Of a stretch of DNA of 60,234 nt, positions 25,706-34,874 are shown one piece after another. The notes under the pieces were generated by a model. The model made no database searches and had not been told where the DNA came from. It saw only the letters and a program-made list of their open reading frames with translations. The translations under genes were made by a program, and so were the position numbers. This DNA comes from Roseibium denhamense. Its GTDB lineage: Bacteria > Pseudomonadota > Alphaproteobacteria > Rhizobiales > Stappiaceae. The first letter of the stretch is position 1, and each line of letters opens with the position of its first letter. The DNA is taken from positions 2,604 to 62,837 of the forward strand of contig NZ_SMLZ01000092.1 in NCBI RefSeq assembly GCF_009711415.1. The letters are read 5' to 3'.

Positions 25706-28700
25706 TCATTCGGCAGGCACTGGCTCTGCCGACGAAGTTTCCTGCGGCCGCGCGGGATCTGCCTTGCTTTTCTTGGGCGGGCGCACCCGGAAGAACAATG
25801 CATAGAGGACCGGCGCGGCAATCAGCGTCAGCACCGTTGCAAAGGCCAAACCACCCATAATGGTCACCGCCATGCCGCGGAAGAATGCATCCGACAGCAA
25901 AGGCGCCATGCCCAAGATGGTGGTGATGGCCGCGAGCATAACCGGGCGCATACGCGAGACACTGGCCTGCACTATCGCCTCATACTTGTCCATTCCTTCA
26001 CGAATGAGCAGATCGATCTCCTCCAGAAGGACAATAGCATTCTTGATCAGCATGCCCGAGAGCGACAGGAAGCCAAGGAGTGACATGAAGCCGAAGGCCG
26101 TGTCTGTTGCAAGCAATGCGATGGCCACGCCGTTGATAGACATTGGCACCATCAACCAGATGATCAGAGGCTGGCGGACCGATCCGAACAAAAGGATCGA
26201 AATGATCAGCATAACGAGGAAGCCGAGGGGCAGCTGAGCTCCAAGCGACGCCTGAGCATCGTTGGTGCTTTCATATTCCCCACCCCACTCGAGACTGTAC
26301 CCGGACGGCAGTTCTATCGCCTCGATCTGGGGCCGGACCCGGGCCAGAGCGGCCGATGCCGTTTCACCCGCGGTGGTCTCCGCCTTTACGGTCAGCGTGC
26401 GCACCCGGTCGCGCCTGTGGATCAGGGTGTCCTGCGGCTCCATGACGAATTCCTGGACGACCTGATCGACCGGGACATACCGCCGCTGGCTGCTGCTCCA
26501 GATCAAGGAATCGGCAACACTCTCATTCACTGATATGCCGTTCTGATCGGCTTTGCGGGCCACAATGGGAATGCTCTCGTCGTCATCCCGGTAAGCGCCC
26601 ACACGGACACCTTCCGTCGCGAACTGCAGGGCAACGGAAAGCTCTTCACGGGTGACGCCCGAGATGCGCGCACGGTCTTCATCGAAAATCGGGCGCACGA
26701 CCAGTTCCCGCTGGCGCCAATCGGTATTGACATCGGCGAGCCCGTTTTCCGGCAGCGAAAAGATAGCCTGCGCTTCACTGCTGAGCCGTTTCAGAACATT
26801 GGCATCAGGGCCGGAAAAACGCGCTTCGATCTTCGCGCCTCCACCTGGACCAAAAACCAGCCGCTTGGTGATGATCTGCGCGGAGGGAAATGCGTCAGCA
26901 AATTGCACCCGCAGGTCCAGTGCCAGCATGTCGATGACATCCCGGCTGGCGGTCCGGACAATCATGTGGCCATACGACGGGTTCGCATCTTCCGGCGCGT
27001 ATGTAAGCATGAAACGCGTCGCTCCGCCGCCAGCGAAACTGGTGACAGATTCGACACGGTCATCTTCCATGATCGCAGCTTCCATCGCCTTCAAGTCCGC
27101 ATCCGTGGACCGGATGTCCGTTCCCTGGGGTGCCCAATAATGCACATAGAACAGCGGCGTGTTGCTATCCGGAAAGAAGGCTTGCTTTACATTTCCGAAG
27201 GCCATCACACAGACGACCGTGATCCCGATCAACGCAAGGACCGTGAGCAGCCGCACATGCAAGGCTCCGACCAGCAGGCCGCGGTACATCATGTAGAGGA
27301 TGCCCTTGTACGGGTCGTGCCCGTCCGTATTCCCTTCCGTCGTTCTGAAGAAATATTTCCCGAAAAGCGGCGTGACCGTGACAGCGAACACCCAGGACAA
27401 AATCAGCGAGATCCCGATCACGGCGAACAGGGAGAACAAAAACTCGCCTGTTGCATCCGGAGACAGACCAATTCCGGAAAAGGCCATGATCCCGATCACG
27501 GTTGCTCCGAGAAGCGGCCACATGGTCTGCCTCACGATCTTGCTGGCAGCATCAATCGCCCGCATCCCGCGCTGCATGTTGATCATCATGCCTTCCGCAA
27601 CAACGATTGCGTTGTCCACGAGCATGCCCATGGCAATGATCAAAGCACCAAGCGAGATCCGTTCCATTTCGATTGCGAAGATCCGCATGAAAAGAACGGT
27701 TGCCATAACGGTCAGCAGCAACACGGTGCCGACCACAAGGGCCGCCCGCCACCCCATGAAGAGGGCAAGAACACCAATAACGATGATGACGGAAGCCGCG
27801 AGATTGATGATGAAGCCATTCACCGATTCATCAACGACGATGTTTTGCTCGTAAATCGGATGGATCTGCATACCGACAGGCAACTGGGCTTCGATTTCCG
27901 CAAGCTTGTCGATGACGCGCCCGCCGACTTCCACGATATTGGTGCCATCGACCTGGGAAACGCCAATGGTGACGGCCTCGTGCCCATTGTGCCGGATCAA
28001 CCGGTTTGGCCGTTCCGGTTCGCCCAATTCCAAGCTTGCAATGTCGGACAGGCGGATCATCGCGGTCGAGCCGGGACGGCCGATCACAAGATCCTGGATA
28101 CCTCTGAAATCATCGAAGGCAGAAGCTGTCATAAGCCGGATGCGCTTGTCACCGGAAACACCGGACCCGTTCGTCTGGATCCGGTTTTCCGCATCCAGAA
28201 CGCTGATGATATCGGTCATGGATATGCCAAGGCCGGCCATCTTGTCCTGATCGACATTCAGGTAGATGACATCTTCAGGTTCTCCGGCGATCTCCACCTT
28301 GCCGACACCTTCAACGGTCAAGAGTTCCCGGCGGATCTTCTTGACGGTTTGGCGGATGTCGCGGTTGGTGTATCCATCGGCCGTGAACGCATAAAACAGC
28401 CCATAAACATCACCGAAGGCATCATAGACGAGAGGCGTTCCGGCACCGGCGGGCAGGTTCCGGACCTCATCATTGACCTTCCGGCGCAACTCATCCCAGA
28501 CTTGCGGCAGTTCGGTCCCGTCATATGTCGGCTTGATTTCCACGCTGATGCGCGAAAGCCCCGGCTCGGAGACGGACGTAATAATGTCCAGTTGCGGCAT
28601 CTGCTGAATGGCCGTTTCCAGCCGCTCAGTGACTTCATTTTCAACCTCGGCAGCGGTCGCCCCAAGATATTGGGTTATGACCTGCGCCTCCTTGATGGTG

Positions 28701-28819
28701 AATGCCGGGTCTTCGAGCCGGCCTACTGTTGTCAGCCCCCATAATCCGCCCAGAAGGGCCATGAGGACGATCATCCAGGTGTTGACTGGTTTTTGGATGG
28801 AGTAGCGTGCAATATCCAC
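25706..28819 (-). CDS. RND-family efflux permease
   Basis: The 1037-residue protein is an inner-membrane RND exporter. A first transmembrane helix at about residues 12-30 is followed by a large periplasmic loop (VITQYLGATAAEVENEVTERLE, the usual porter-domain start). Transmembrane clusters follow (residues ~330-480), including the conserved GALIIAMGMLVDNAIVVAE; a second half has LLFGSVRQPLIIWLMVPMSINGV and SLSGMLIKNAIVLLEEID. The closest style is the single-permease pumps that pair with lipoprotein adaptors. It lies 33 bases after the adaptor gene in one operon. No outer-membrane channel gene is nearby, so a TolC encoded elsewhere is probably used. Confidence 0.92.
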   Translation of the reverse strand: MDIARYSIQKPVNTWMIVLMALLGGLWGLTTVGRLEDPAFTIKEAQVITQYLGATAAEVENEVTERLETAIQQMPQLDIITSVSEPGLSRISVEIKPTYDGTELPQVWDELRRKVNDEVRNLPAGAGTPLVYDAFGDVYGLFYAFTADGYTNRDIRQTVKKIRRELLTVEGVGKVEIAGEPEDVIYLNVDQDKMAGLGISMTDIISVLDAENRIQTNGSGVSGDKRIRLMTASAFDDFRGIQDLVIGRPGSTAMIRLSDIASLELGEPERPNRLIRHNGHEAVTIGVSQVDGTNIVEVGGRVIDKLAEIEAQLPVGMQIHPIYEQNIVVDESVNGFIINLAASVIIVIGVLALFMGWRAALVVGTVLLLTVMATVLFMRIFAIEMERISLGALIIAMGMLVDNAIVVAEGMMINMQRGMRAIDAASKIVRQTMWPLLGATVIGIMAFSGIGLSPDATGEFLFSLFAVIGISLILSWVFAVTVTPLFGKYFFRTTEGNTDGHDPYKGILYMMYRGLLVGALHVRLLTVLALIGITVVCVMAFGNVKQAFFPDSNTPLFYVHYWAPQGTDIRSTDADLKAMEAAIMEDDRVESVTSFAGGGATRFMLTYAPEDANPSYGHMIVRTASRDVIDMLALDLRVQFADAFPSAQIITKRLVFGPGGGAKIEARFSGPDANVLKRLSSEAQAIFSLPENGLADVNTDWRQRELVVRPIFDEDRARISGVTREELSVALQFATEGVRVGAYRDDDESIPIVARKADQNGISVNESVADSLIWSSSQRRYVPVDQVVQEFVMEPQDTLIHRRDRVRTLTVKAETTAGETASAALARVRPQIEAIELPSGYSLEWGGEYESTNDAQASLGAQLPLGFLVMLIISILLFGSVRQPLIIWLMVPMSINGVAIALLATDTAFGFMSLLGFLSLSGMLIKNAIVLLEEIDLLIREGMDKYEAIVQASVSRMRPVMLAAITTILGMAPLLSDAFFRGMAVTIMGGLAFATVLTLIAAPVLYALFFRVRPPKKSKADPARPQETSSAEPVPAE

Positions 28820-28852
28820 GAATTCTGATCCCTTTTTGAGAACCGGACCGGA

Positions 28853-29947
28853 TCAGTTCAGCCGGCGGACGGCTTGACCATCGCTCAGATAGGCAACCCC
28901 GGCAGAAACGATTTCATCGCCTTTTTCAAGACCGGCTCGCACGGGCATGAAATCCCCCATGACCGTTCCGACTTCGACAATCTGTTTCGTGACTTCGCCG
29001 CTTGCCTCGTCAAAGGTCCAAACGAAAGAGTTTCCATCGCCATCAACGGCAATTGCGCTTGACGGAACAAGAAGCTGCTCTCCCAATTCCAGGCCCTCCG
29101 GGAGGAATTTAACAACAACAGATGCCGTCATCCCTGGAAACAACTGTTCCGCCTCTTCCCGGGGCATGGCAAGGGTAATGCGGTAGGTCTGTGTGACCTC
29201 ATCGACCCGCGAAGAGTGTTCCCGGTAGCTGAGCGGAAACAATTTGTCGCCATATGCGGGGAATTTGGCCTCAATGGAGACGACTTCGGATTCAGTGACC
29301 CGTCCAAACAGTGCTTCGGCGACGTTGATATCGACCTGCACTTCGGAAATATCGTGCATTTGAACAATCGGCGTCCCAACACTGACTGTAGTAAAGTTCT
29401 CCACCAATCGGAGCGAGACAATCCCGTCGAACGGTGCTCTCAACTCAGTGTATTGAAGGTTCTGCCTGGCCTCGGATAACGCTTCTACGGCCAAGTCGTA
29501 AGTGTTCTTTTGCTCGTCATAGGAGGACTGCGAGATCACGTTGCGCTGCCGCAGGGTCTCAAGCCGGTCCAACTCCCGCTTGGCCTGGTCCGCATCCAGC
29601 GATGCCTCCCGCAAGGCGCGGTCATAGTCGGTTGTGTCCAGTTTGGCGATCAGGTCGCCTTTGCTGACTTGTTGGCTTTCCAGAACCGGAAGTTCGACCA
29701 GCCGCCCGGGAACCTGAAACGACAGATCAACGGTCTGAACGGCCGCCACACGTCCGGCAAAGCGCCGCTCCAAAAAGCCGATTTGATCCGTCACGGTGAA
29801 GATTTTTGCAGGCCGCGGTGCGGAATGCAGCTCCGCCTCGGCCTCGGCAACCGGATCCGGTCCGGCGTCCTGACACGCTGCCAGAAAGCCTGCTGCCAGC
29901 ACCACACAGGCCCAGCGGGTCAGCGGCGTTTTAAGAATTCCCGTCAT
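28853..29947 (-). CDS. RND efflux periplasmic adaptor lipoprotein
   Basis: The 364-residue membrane-fusion protein has a lipobox (LAAC, Cys25) that anchors it to the inner membrane. The AcrA/MexA-style order follows: beta-barrel/lipoyl part (AGRVAAVQTVDLSFQVPGRLVELPV, QQVSKGDLIAKLDTTDYDRAL), an alpha-hairpin coil (residues ~100-150), the second lipoyl half (LRAPFDGIVSLRLVENFTTVSVGTPI) and a beta domain (FPGMTASVVVKF). It connects the downstream permease to an outer-membrane channel. It follows the tetR gene on the same strand after about 150 bases, so a separate promoter is possible. Confidence 0.9.
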   Translation of the reverse strand: MTGILKTPLTRWACVVLAAGFLAACQDAGPDPVAEAEAELHSAPRPAKIFTVTDQIGFLERRFAGRVAAVQTVDLSFQVPGRLVELPVLESQQVSKGDLIAKLDTTDYDRALREASLDADQAKRELDRLETLRQRNVISQSSYDEQKNTYDLAVEALSEARQNLQYTELRAPFDGIVSLRLVENFTTVSVGTPIVQMHDISEVQVDINVAEALFGRVTESEVVSIEAKFPAYGDKLFPLSYREHSSRVDEVTQTYRITLAMPREEAEQLFPGMTASVVVKFLPEGLELGEQLLVPSSAIAVDGDGNSFVWTFDEASGEVTKQIVEVGTVMGDFMPVRAGLEKGDEIVSAGVAYLSDGQAVRRLN

Positions 29948-30100
29948 TGGGTACCGTCCTAATCTCTACCGCACCTCCCGGTCGGATTGGATCGCAAAGC
30001 GACCCATCAACCAGGAAAAGATGCTCTAACACATTCAAATCAAAAGCCATTCTTCCCAGAATGACAGAACAGGTATATTTCTGCCCTTATGGGAATTGCT

Positions 30101-30658
30101 CTAGTGTGCGGCCAGCCTCTGGCGTAAATCCGCAAAAACAGCCAGGCGGTCCTGCTCACTCAGCAGCGAAACACAGTGCGCCTCAGAAAAATGCAAACCT
30201 TCCAGACTGGCCCAAATGGCAAGGTCCCGGCCTATGTCCTTTGTTTCCGCCTCAATGGCCGACTTGAGCCTTTTTTTCACAGCTACGAAAGGTTCCGACA
30301 GTTCCGGCTGGTTCACCTTGATCGCAAGAATTGCCTGTGCAACATCGCGCCGCTCGCGAAGCCACCCTTCGGTTACGTCAATCATAGCCGACAAGGTCGG
30401 GCAGTCTGATGACAGGTTGCTGGCACGTGCGGCGGCGACTGCCTCCTCAAACTGGCCCGCCAGATGTTCCACCATTCCGGTGATGAGAACATCCTTCGTG
30501 GGGAAATTGTAGAGAACGCCGCCCTTTGAAAAACCAGCCGCTTCAGCAACTGCATCAATCGTTAGCCGGGCAGCCCCTTCCCGCCGGATAAGATCAAGCG
30601 CCGCGTCCAGAATTTCAGACTTTGATCCGCGCGTGGAACGCGCGTTTCGGCTGTTCAT
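30101..30658 (-). CDS. TetR/AcrR-family regulator of the RND pump
   Basis: The 185-residue protein has a TetR HTH at about residues 33-56 (TIDAVAEAAGFSKGGVLYNFPTKD). A Glu/Ala-rich ligand-binding C-terminal domain (TetR_C_37-like: GWLRERRDVAQAILAIKVNQPELSE) completes it. It is encoded just upstream of the adaptor and permease, the usual place for the local repressor. Two related imperfect palindromes lie 6-57 bases upstream of its start codon and are likely operators, implying autoregulation and possibly control of the pump genes. Confidence 0.88.
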   Translation of the reverse strand: MNSRNARSTRGSKSEILDAALDLIRREGAARLTIDAVAEAAGFSKGGVLYNFPTKDVLITGMVEHLAGQFEEAVAAARASNLSSDCPTLSAMIDVTEGWLRERRDVAQAILAIKVNQPELSEPFVAVKKRLKSAIEAETKDIGRDLAIWASLEGLHFSEAHCVSLLSEQDRLAVFADLRQRLAAH

Positions 30659-30663
30659 TTTAT

Positions 30664-30715
30664 ACCGTCCAGTCAGTACAGTTAAATCACTAAATAAACC
30701 GTCTGGCCGGTACAG
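30664..30715 (-). promoter_or_regulatory. Candidate tandem TetR operators
   Basis: Two 18-base sites, ACCGTCCAGTCAGTACAG (30664-30681) and ACCGTCTGGCCGGTACAG (30698-30715), match at 14 positions and are 34 bases apart, about three helical turns. The second has ACCG/CGGT dyad arms like known TetR-family operators. They lie directly upstream of the minus-strand tetR start. Confidence 0.65.
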
Positions 30716-30799
30716 ACAAGAGGTAAATACAACGACCCAATGGGCCGCCCAAGATCCCTGGCCGGTTATAGGACCACTTTATCTTGATATCCCGGAGAC

Positions 30800-32446
30800 T
30801 TAGGCGGCAGCTCCGGCCATCGCGGATTCCGTCGCCGCTTGTTCTGCGGCAGCGGCTTCTGCGGCAAGGCGTGCCCGCTCCTGCGCTTCTTCTTCCATCG
30901 TTGCGGCATATTCGATGAAGTCGTTAGCCGCCATGGGAGCTGCGAAATAGTACCCTTGCGCCGCGGTCACACCGAGCTCAAGCAAGCGCTCGATCTGCTC
31001 TTCTTCTTCAACGCCCTCGGCAATGATGCCCATGCCCAGATTGTCCGCAAGCTCAACCATGGAATCCACGATTGTCGTGGAGCTGTCATCGGAGCTGATG
31101 CTGTCGATGAACATCTTGTCGATCTTGATGATGTCCACGCCCAGTTTTTGCAGGTAAGCCATGCCACCGTGGCCTGTCCCAACGTCATCAAGCGCAACGC
31201 GGACCCCCATTGCCTGGAGTTCAGCCATGATCTTGCGGGCAAGGTCCATATCCTCAAGCGGATGCCGCTCTGTCACTTCAACCACAATCTGTTGATAGGA
31301 AATTTCGGACCGCTCGAAAATCGCCTTGATATCCGACACAATTTCGCGGTCCAGGAAATGACCGGCGAACAGGTTGATGGACAGCTTGAAGTCTGGATTT
31401 TCTCCGTAAAGCGGGCCAATTTCTTCCGACGCAACGCGCATCATGTGCCGGGTCATATCGAAGATGTGGCCGTTGTTTTCAGCATAAGCCATGAATTGGC
31501 CAGGAGAGACGATCATGCCGTTCGGACGGCGCCAGCGCATGAGCACCTCACAGCCACGCACCCGCTTGCTCTCGATATCCATGACCGGCTGATAATAGGG
31601 AATGAACTCGCCATTCCGGATTGCGGCGACGAATTCGTCGTTGGCCTCGTTTTCTGGACGCCAGGACAACCAGACACCGATGGCGACAAAAACGATGGCC
31701 ATCCCGACACTTGCAGCGGCTGCAATCACCTTCAGGTCATTGACGACATGTTTTGCGGCAGACAGCGGAGCATTCACCGTTGCGACCAGGGGATACAACG
31801 CGGATCCGACTTCAACGGTCAGAATATCCTCGGGGTTGTTGCCTTCCGAATTGTAGCCGCCGACATCGTACCAGAGCAGATCGCCTCCCAGACGAAGCTC
31901 TGTTCGGCGGTAGGACCGCAGATAATCCGGTCCCGGATCCATGGCGATCACCGCCGGGGTAACCTCGGCGAAAAGGCGTGTCTGATCTTTCAGATCCCAG
32001 CTGATGACGGCCGCACGCGCCCCAAGAAACTTGCGCTCCAGCATTCCAATGCCGACCAATGGACCGTCAGAGCGCAGCGGCGGAAGGATAACCGTATCGG
32101 AAAGCTCGCGGTCAGGCGTGATACACATCCGCCGGCCGGTTGCGTCGGCAAGTCCAATCGCATCGATCATTCCGAAGTCGATGATCAATTCCTCGAAGAT
32201 CGCCCGGTCGCTGCCGCTACAGGTTTGAACATCGTCCCTGTCCAACCTTTGAAGCAGGGAGACAGTCGCGCTGACGGCCTCTTCGGCCCGGTGAATAGCG
32301 ACCTCGCCCATGGACTGCATTTCGGTCAGGGCACGCCGCTCCGCAAATTGGTTCAGCGTGAAATTGGCCACAAAAAGCGGCGCCATCGCCAAAAGCAGCG
32401 CGATAACTACCGTTCTTGCAAATCCGAAATACTGGAGGGACAACAC
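30800..32446 (-). CDS. CSS-EAL cyclic-di-GMP phosphodiesterase
   Basis: The 548-residue membrane protein has a first transmembrane helix (residues 10-30), a periplasmic CSS domain with the C-S-x-S-like motif at 76-79 and a second Cys near residue 108 (RRMCIT), then a second transmembrane helix (~238-262, ASVGMAIVFVAIGVWLSW). The cytoplasmic EAL domain starts FIPYYQPVMD, with EVLMRW in the EAL position. Downstream catalytic landmarks VALDDVGTGHGG and IKIDKMFID are intact, so activity is likely. The family degrades c-di-GMP, with activity tuned by disulfide status in the periplasm. The C-terminus is an Ala/Glu-rich tail. It is a single gene. Confidence 0.88.
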   Translation of the reverse strand: MLSLQYFGFARTVVIALLLAMAPLFVANFTLNQFAERRALTEMQSMGEVAIHRAEEAVSATVSLLQRLDRDDVQTCSGSDRAIFEELIIDFGMIDAIGLADATGRRMCITPDRELSDTVILPPLRSDGPLVGIGMLERKFLGARAAVISWDLKDQTRLFAEVTPAVIAMDPGPDYLRSYRRTELRLGGDLLWYDVGGYNSEGNNPEDILTVEVGSALYPLVATVNAPLSAAKHVVNDLKVIAAAASVGMAIVFVAIGVWLSWRPENEANDEFVAAIRNGEFIPYYQPVMDIESKRVRGCEVLMRWRRPNGMIVSPGQFMAYAENNGHIFDMTRHMMRVASEEIGPLYGENPDFKLSINLFAGHFLDREIVSDIKAIFERSEISYQQIVVEVTERHPLEDMDLARKIMAELQAMGVRVALDDVGTGHGGMAYLQKLGVDIIKIDKMFIDSISSDDSSTTIVDSMVELADNLGMGIIAEGVEEEEQIERLLELGVTAAQGYYFAAPMAANDFIEYAATMEEEAQERARLAAEAAAAEQAATESAMAGAAA

Positions 32447-32600
32447 GCTGGCCTATGATGAACAATCTCTTTCCGACAATGGCCGATATGGGTAAACAAG
32501 GACTGAATGCGGTTCGGTTTCATCCAAATCAAAGCACTGATTGCTGCGACCATGTTTTGCTGCGCACCGAGGCGAAACGAGACGACTACGGGAGGTCTTA

Positions 32601-33503
32601 ATGCAGGCATTGTTTATTGGACAAGCCTATATTGATGTGACGTTTTTGACGGATTGTCTGCCAACTGGCGATCAGAAAACGATTGCGCAGGATTACGCCA
32701 TCAGCTTTGGTGGAAATGCGGTTACGGCGGCTTTTTGCTGCGCCAAACTTGGCGGAAAACCTGAACTTTTGTGTTCCCAGGCCGATGACTGGCTTGCCCG
32801 CATGTTTCAGGACATGGCCGCCAAATACGGTATTTCCATTCACGGTCGGAAAGTTGAAGAATCCTCCCTCTCCTTCATAATGCCGAACGGTGGCAAACGC
32901 GCCATCGTCCGCTGCCGTGACAATGACTTTTTGCATCCCTTCCCGCCCTTGACACTGACCGGCCTGAAAGCCCTTCATCTCGACGGCCACATGCCGGATG
33001 CCGCCTTGCATTATGCAAAAGCGTGCCGGGAGCTCGGCATTCTGACATCGCTCGACGGCGGCGCGGTGCGCGAGAATACCGATGAGCTTTTGGCCCATAT
33101 TGACGTTGCAGTGGTATCCGAGCGCTTTTGCGAGCAACTCGGCAAATCAGTGGGCGAGACACTGGCCTATCTCAGATCAAAAAACTGCCCGGTGGGTGCG
33201 GTGACCCTCGGAGACCAGGGGATGGTCTGGTACGAGCATGGGGGCCCGGACAAAGTGCTGCCCGCCCTCTCGGTTCCTCTGGAAAAAGTCGTCGATTCAA
33301 ATGGCGCTGGCGACATTTTCCACGGCGCTTACATTTCCTCCTTCCTGATTTGGCCGGACAATGGCTGGGATCAGCATTTCAGGTTTGCCCGAGGTGCTTC
33401 GACCCATGCCATCCAGCATCTTGGCAATGAGGCCAGCCTGCCGACGATCGACGATATCCGCCGGGCAAACGACAGCTTTGACGAAAAAGCTGCAGCCGCG
33501 TGA
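32601..33503 (+). CDS. PfkB-family sugar kinase
   Basis: The 300-residue protein has the ribokinase/PfkB fold: the N-terminal FIGQAYIDVTF, an SFGGNAVTAAFCCAKLGG glycine-rich segment, and the second signature DSNGAGDIFHGAY, whose Asp is the catalytic base. The sugar cannot be predicted; sequence style is nearest the ribokinase/KDG kinase-like group. ATG 32601 follows GGGAGG; the frame is open 60 bases further upstream without a ribosome site. It is divergent from the EAL gene and followed by a terminator hairpin. Confidence 0.8.
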   Translation: MQALFIGQAYIDVTFLTDCLPTGDQKTIAQDYAISFGGNAVTAAFCCAKLGGKPELLCSQADDWLARMFQDMAAKYGISIHGRKVEESSLSFIMPNGGKRAIVRCRDNDFLHPFPPLTLTGLKALHLDGHMPDAALHYAKACRELGILTSLDGGAVRENTDELLAHIDVAVVSERFCEQLGKSVGETLAYLRSKNCPVGAVTLGDQGMVWYEHGGPDKVLPALSVPLEKVVDSNGAGDIFHGAYISSFLIWPDNGWDQHFRFARGASTHAIQHLGNEASLPTIDDIRRANDSFDEKAAAA

Positions 33504-33550
33504 TCAGCATCACACTTTCGGGCTGATCAAATTGCGAAGTAACACCGCAG

Positions 33551-33575
33551 GGCCGCTGACAAGCGGCCTTGTTTC
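33551..33575 (+). terminator. Terminator after the PfkB kinase gene
   Basis: GGCCGCT (33551-33557) pairs with AGCGGCC (33562-33568) around GACA, followed by TTGTTT. A second, weaker inverted repeat (TGATCAGC/GCTGATCA, 33501-33529) overlaps the stop codon. Confidence 0.65.
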
Positions 33576-33633
33576 CATTCCCGCCATGGCCCAATGTGGT
33601 CACGGCCCTTATCCATGATCGTGGAGTTTTCCG

Positions 33634-34809
33634 ATGTTTCATTCAAGACCGCCCCGTTTTGCCCTCGGCTTGACCACTGCCGTCAGCCTTGTCGCCCTTC
33701 AGGCGGCGGCAGCACAGGCCTTTGAGCCAAGTGGATCTGAGATCGCTGACGCTTTCCTGACCGTGATTGATTCTGGAGACGGTGAAGTCACGAGTTATGG
33801 GGCCGTGGACGACAGCGGCGGTACGGTGACCATCAAGGATATTGTCGTTTCAAACGCGGATTCGGACGATGGCCAGGCAACAATCGCCAGCACCAGCCTT
33901 ACCGGCGGTGAAATGCAGTCTGACGGGCGTCTGGCGATTGATGAGCTGAAACTGGAAAACTTGACGCTGACGGCCGATGACGGCGGACTGTCCCTGCAAA
34001 GCTTGACCGCTACAGAGCTCCTCCTTCCCTCCAAGGAAGAACTTGCCTCAGACACGCCGCCCCCAGGACCGGGCTATAAATCGCTTGAGATCAACACGGT
34101 CGCCATCAACGATGAAAACGGAAAGGTCGCCGATATCCAGTCGATCACATCCGTGATTGACGAGTTGGATGGAACCCTGCCGACGGCCGGGCGTTTTTCC
34201 TTGACCGGCGCAACCGTGGACGTGAATGCACTTGAGGATGATGACGTTCAGCCGCTGAAGGACCTTGGCTATCAAACGCTCACGGTCAACCTCAACGGTG
34301 AAGCAACATGGGACCCTGACGCGGCTACCGTCGATCTGAAGGAGTTTAAGATCGATGCAGAAGACGCTGCCAGTCTCAGCCTGGCCTTCTCCCTTGGCGG
34401 GGTAACGCGCGAAGTCGTGACGGAGCTGAATGCAAAATCGGACAAGCCCGAAGAGGCGATGGCACTCCTCCAGAATGTCACCATCTCCAGTGCGACCATT
34501 CGGGTCGACGACTCTTCCCTGACCGGCCGTATTCTCGATCAGGAAGCCAAGAAAGCAGGCGTGGAAACGCCTCAATATGTGGCTGGCCTGACCGGCAGCC
34601 TTCCGCTCATGTTGGGCATGCTGCAAAATCAGGCTCTGCAGGATCAGGTCGCTTCCGCGGTGACCCAGTATCTCAACGATCCGCAATCGCTGCAGGTCAC
34701 CGCCGCGCCGGGCGCGCCCGTTCCGATCTCGCAGATCATGGGCACGGCGATGATTGCTCCTCAGATGATCCCCCAGATCCTGTCCGTTGCAATCACCGCG
34801 AACGACTGA
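33634..34809 (+). CDS. Exported protein of unknown function
   Basis: The 391-residue protein has a signal peptide (ALGLTTAVSLVALQAAAAQAF, cleavage near residue 30). The mature part is acidic, repeat-like and beta-rich: many Asp/Thr/Leu strands such as TVTIKDIVVSNADSDDGQATI and LAIDELKLENLTLTAD. It has no Cys, no transmembrane segment and no visible catalytic motif. The style recalls alphaproteobacterial periplasmic proteins of unknown role; I do not recognise a family. It is a single gene with its own strong terminator. Confidence 0.7.
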   Translation: MFHSRPPRFALGLTTAVSLVALQAAAAQAFEPSGSEIADAFLTVIDSGDGEVTSYGAVDDSGGTVTIKDIVVSNADSDDGQATIASTSLTGGEMQSDGRLAIDELKLENLTLTADDGGLSLQSLTATELLLPSKEELASDTPPPGPGYKSLEINTVAINDENGKVADIQSITSVIDELDGTLPTAGRFSLTGATVDVNALEDDDVQPLKDLGYQTLTVNLNGEATWDPDAATVDLKEFKIDAEDAASLSLAFSLGGVTREVVTELNAKSDKPEEAMALLQNVTISSATIRVDDSSLTGRILDQEAKKAGVETPQYVAGLTGSLPLMLGMLQNQALQDQVASAVTQYLNDPQSLQVTAAPGAPVPISQIMGTAMIAPQMIPQILSVAITAND

Positions 34810-34827
34810 ATTTTCGCCGCATAAACC

Positions 34828-34861
34828 AAAATGCCCGGGTCGTGTGACCCGGGCATTTTTG
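34828..34861. terminator. Bidirectional terminator
   Basis: AATGCCCGGGTC pairs with GACCCGGGCATT around GTGT. It is preceded by AAA and followed by TTTTTG, and lies between the convergent exported-protein and ABC-exporter genes. Confidence 0.9.
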
Positions 34862-34874
34862 TTGCCTGGCAAAG

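Noticed and set aside
26903..28744. Very long open frame opposite the RND permease
   Set aside because: It is antisense to an unmistakable RND permease; its His/Asp-rich composition is a typical high-GC shadow.
30839..32458. Long + strand frame opposite the EAL gene
   Set aside because: Mirror of a clear coding sequence; no ribosome site or recognisable domain.
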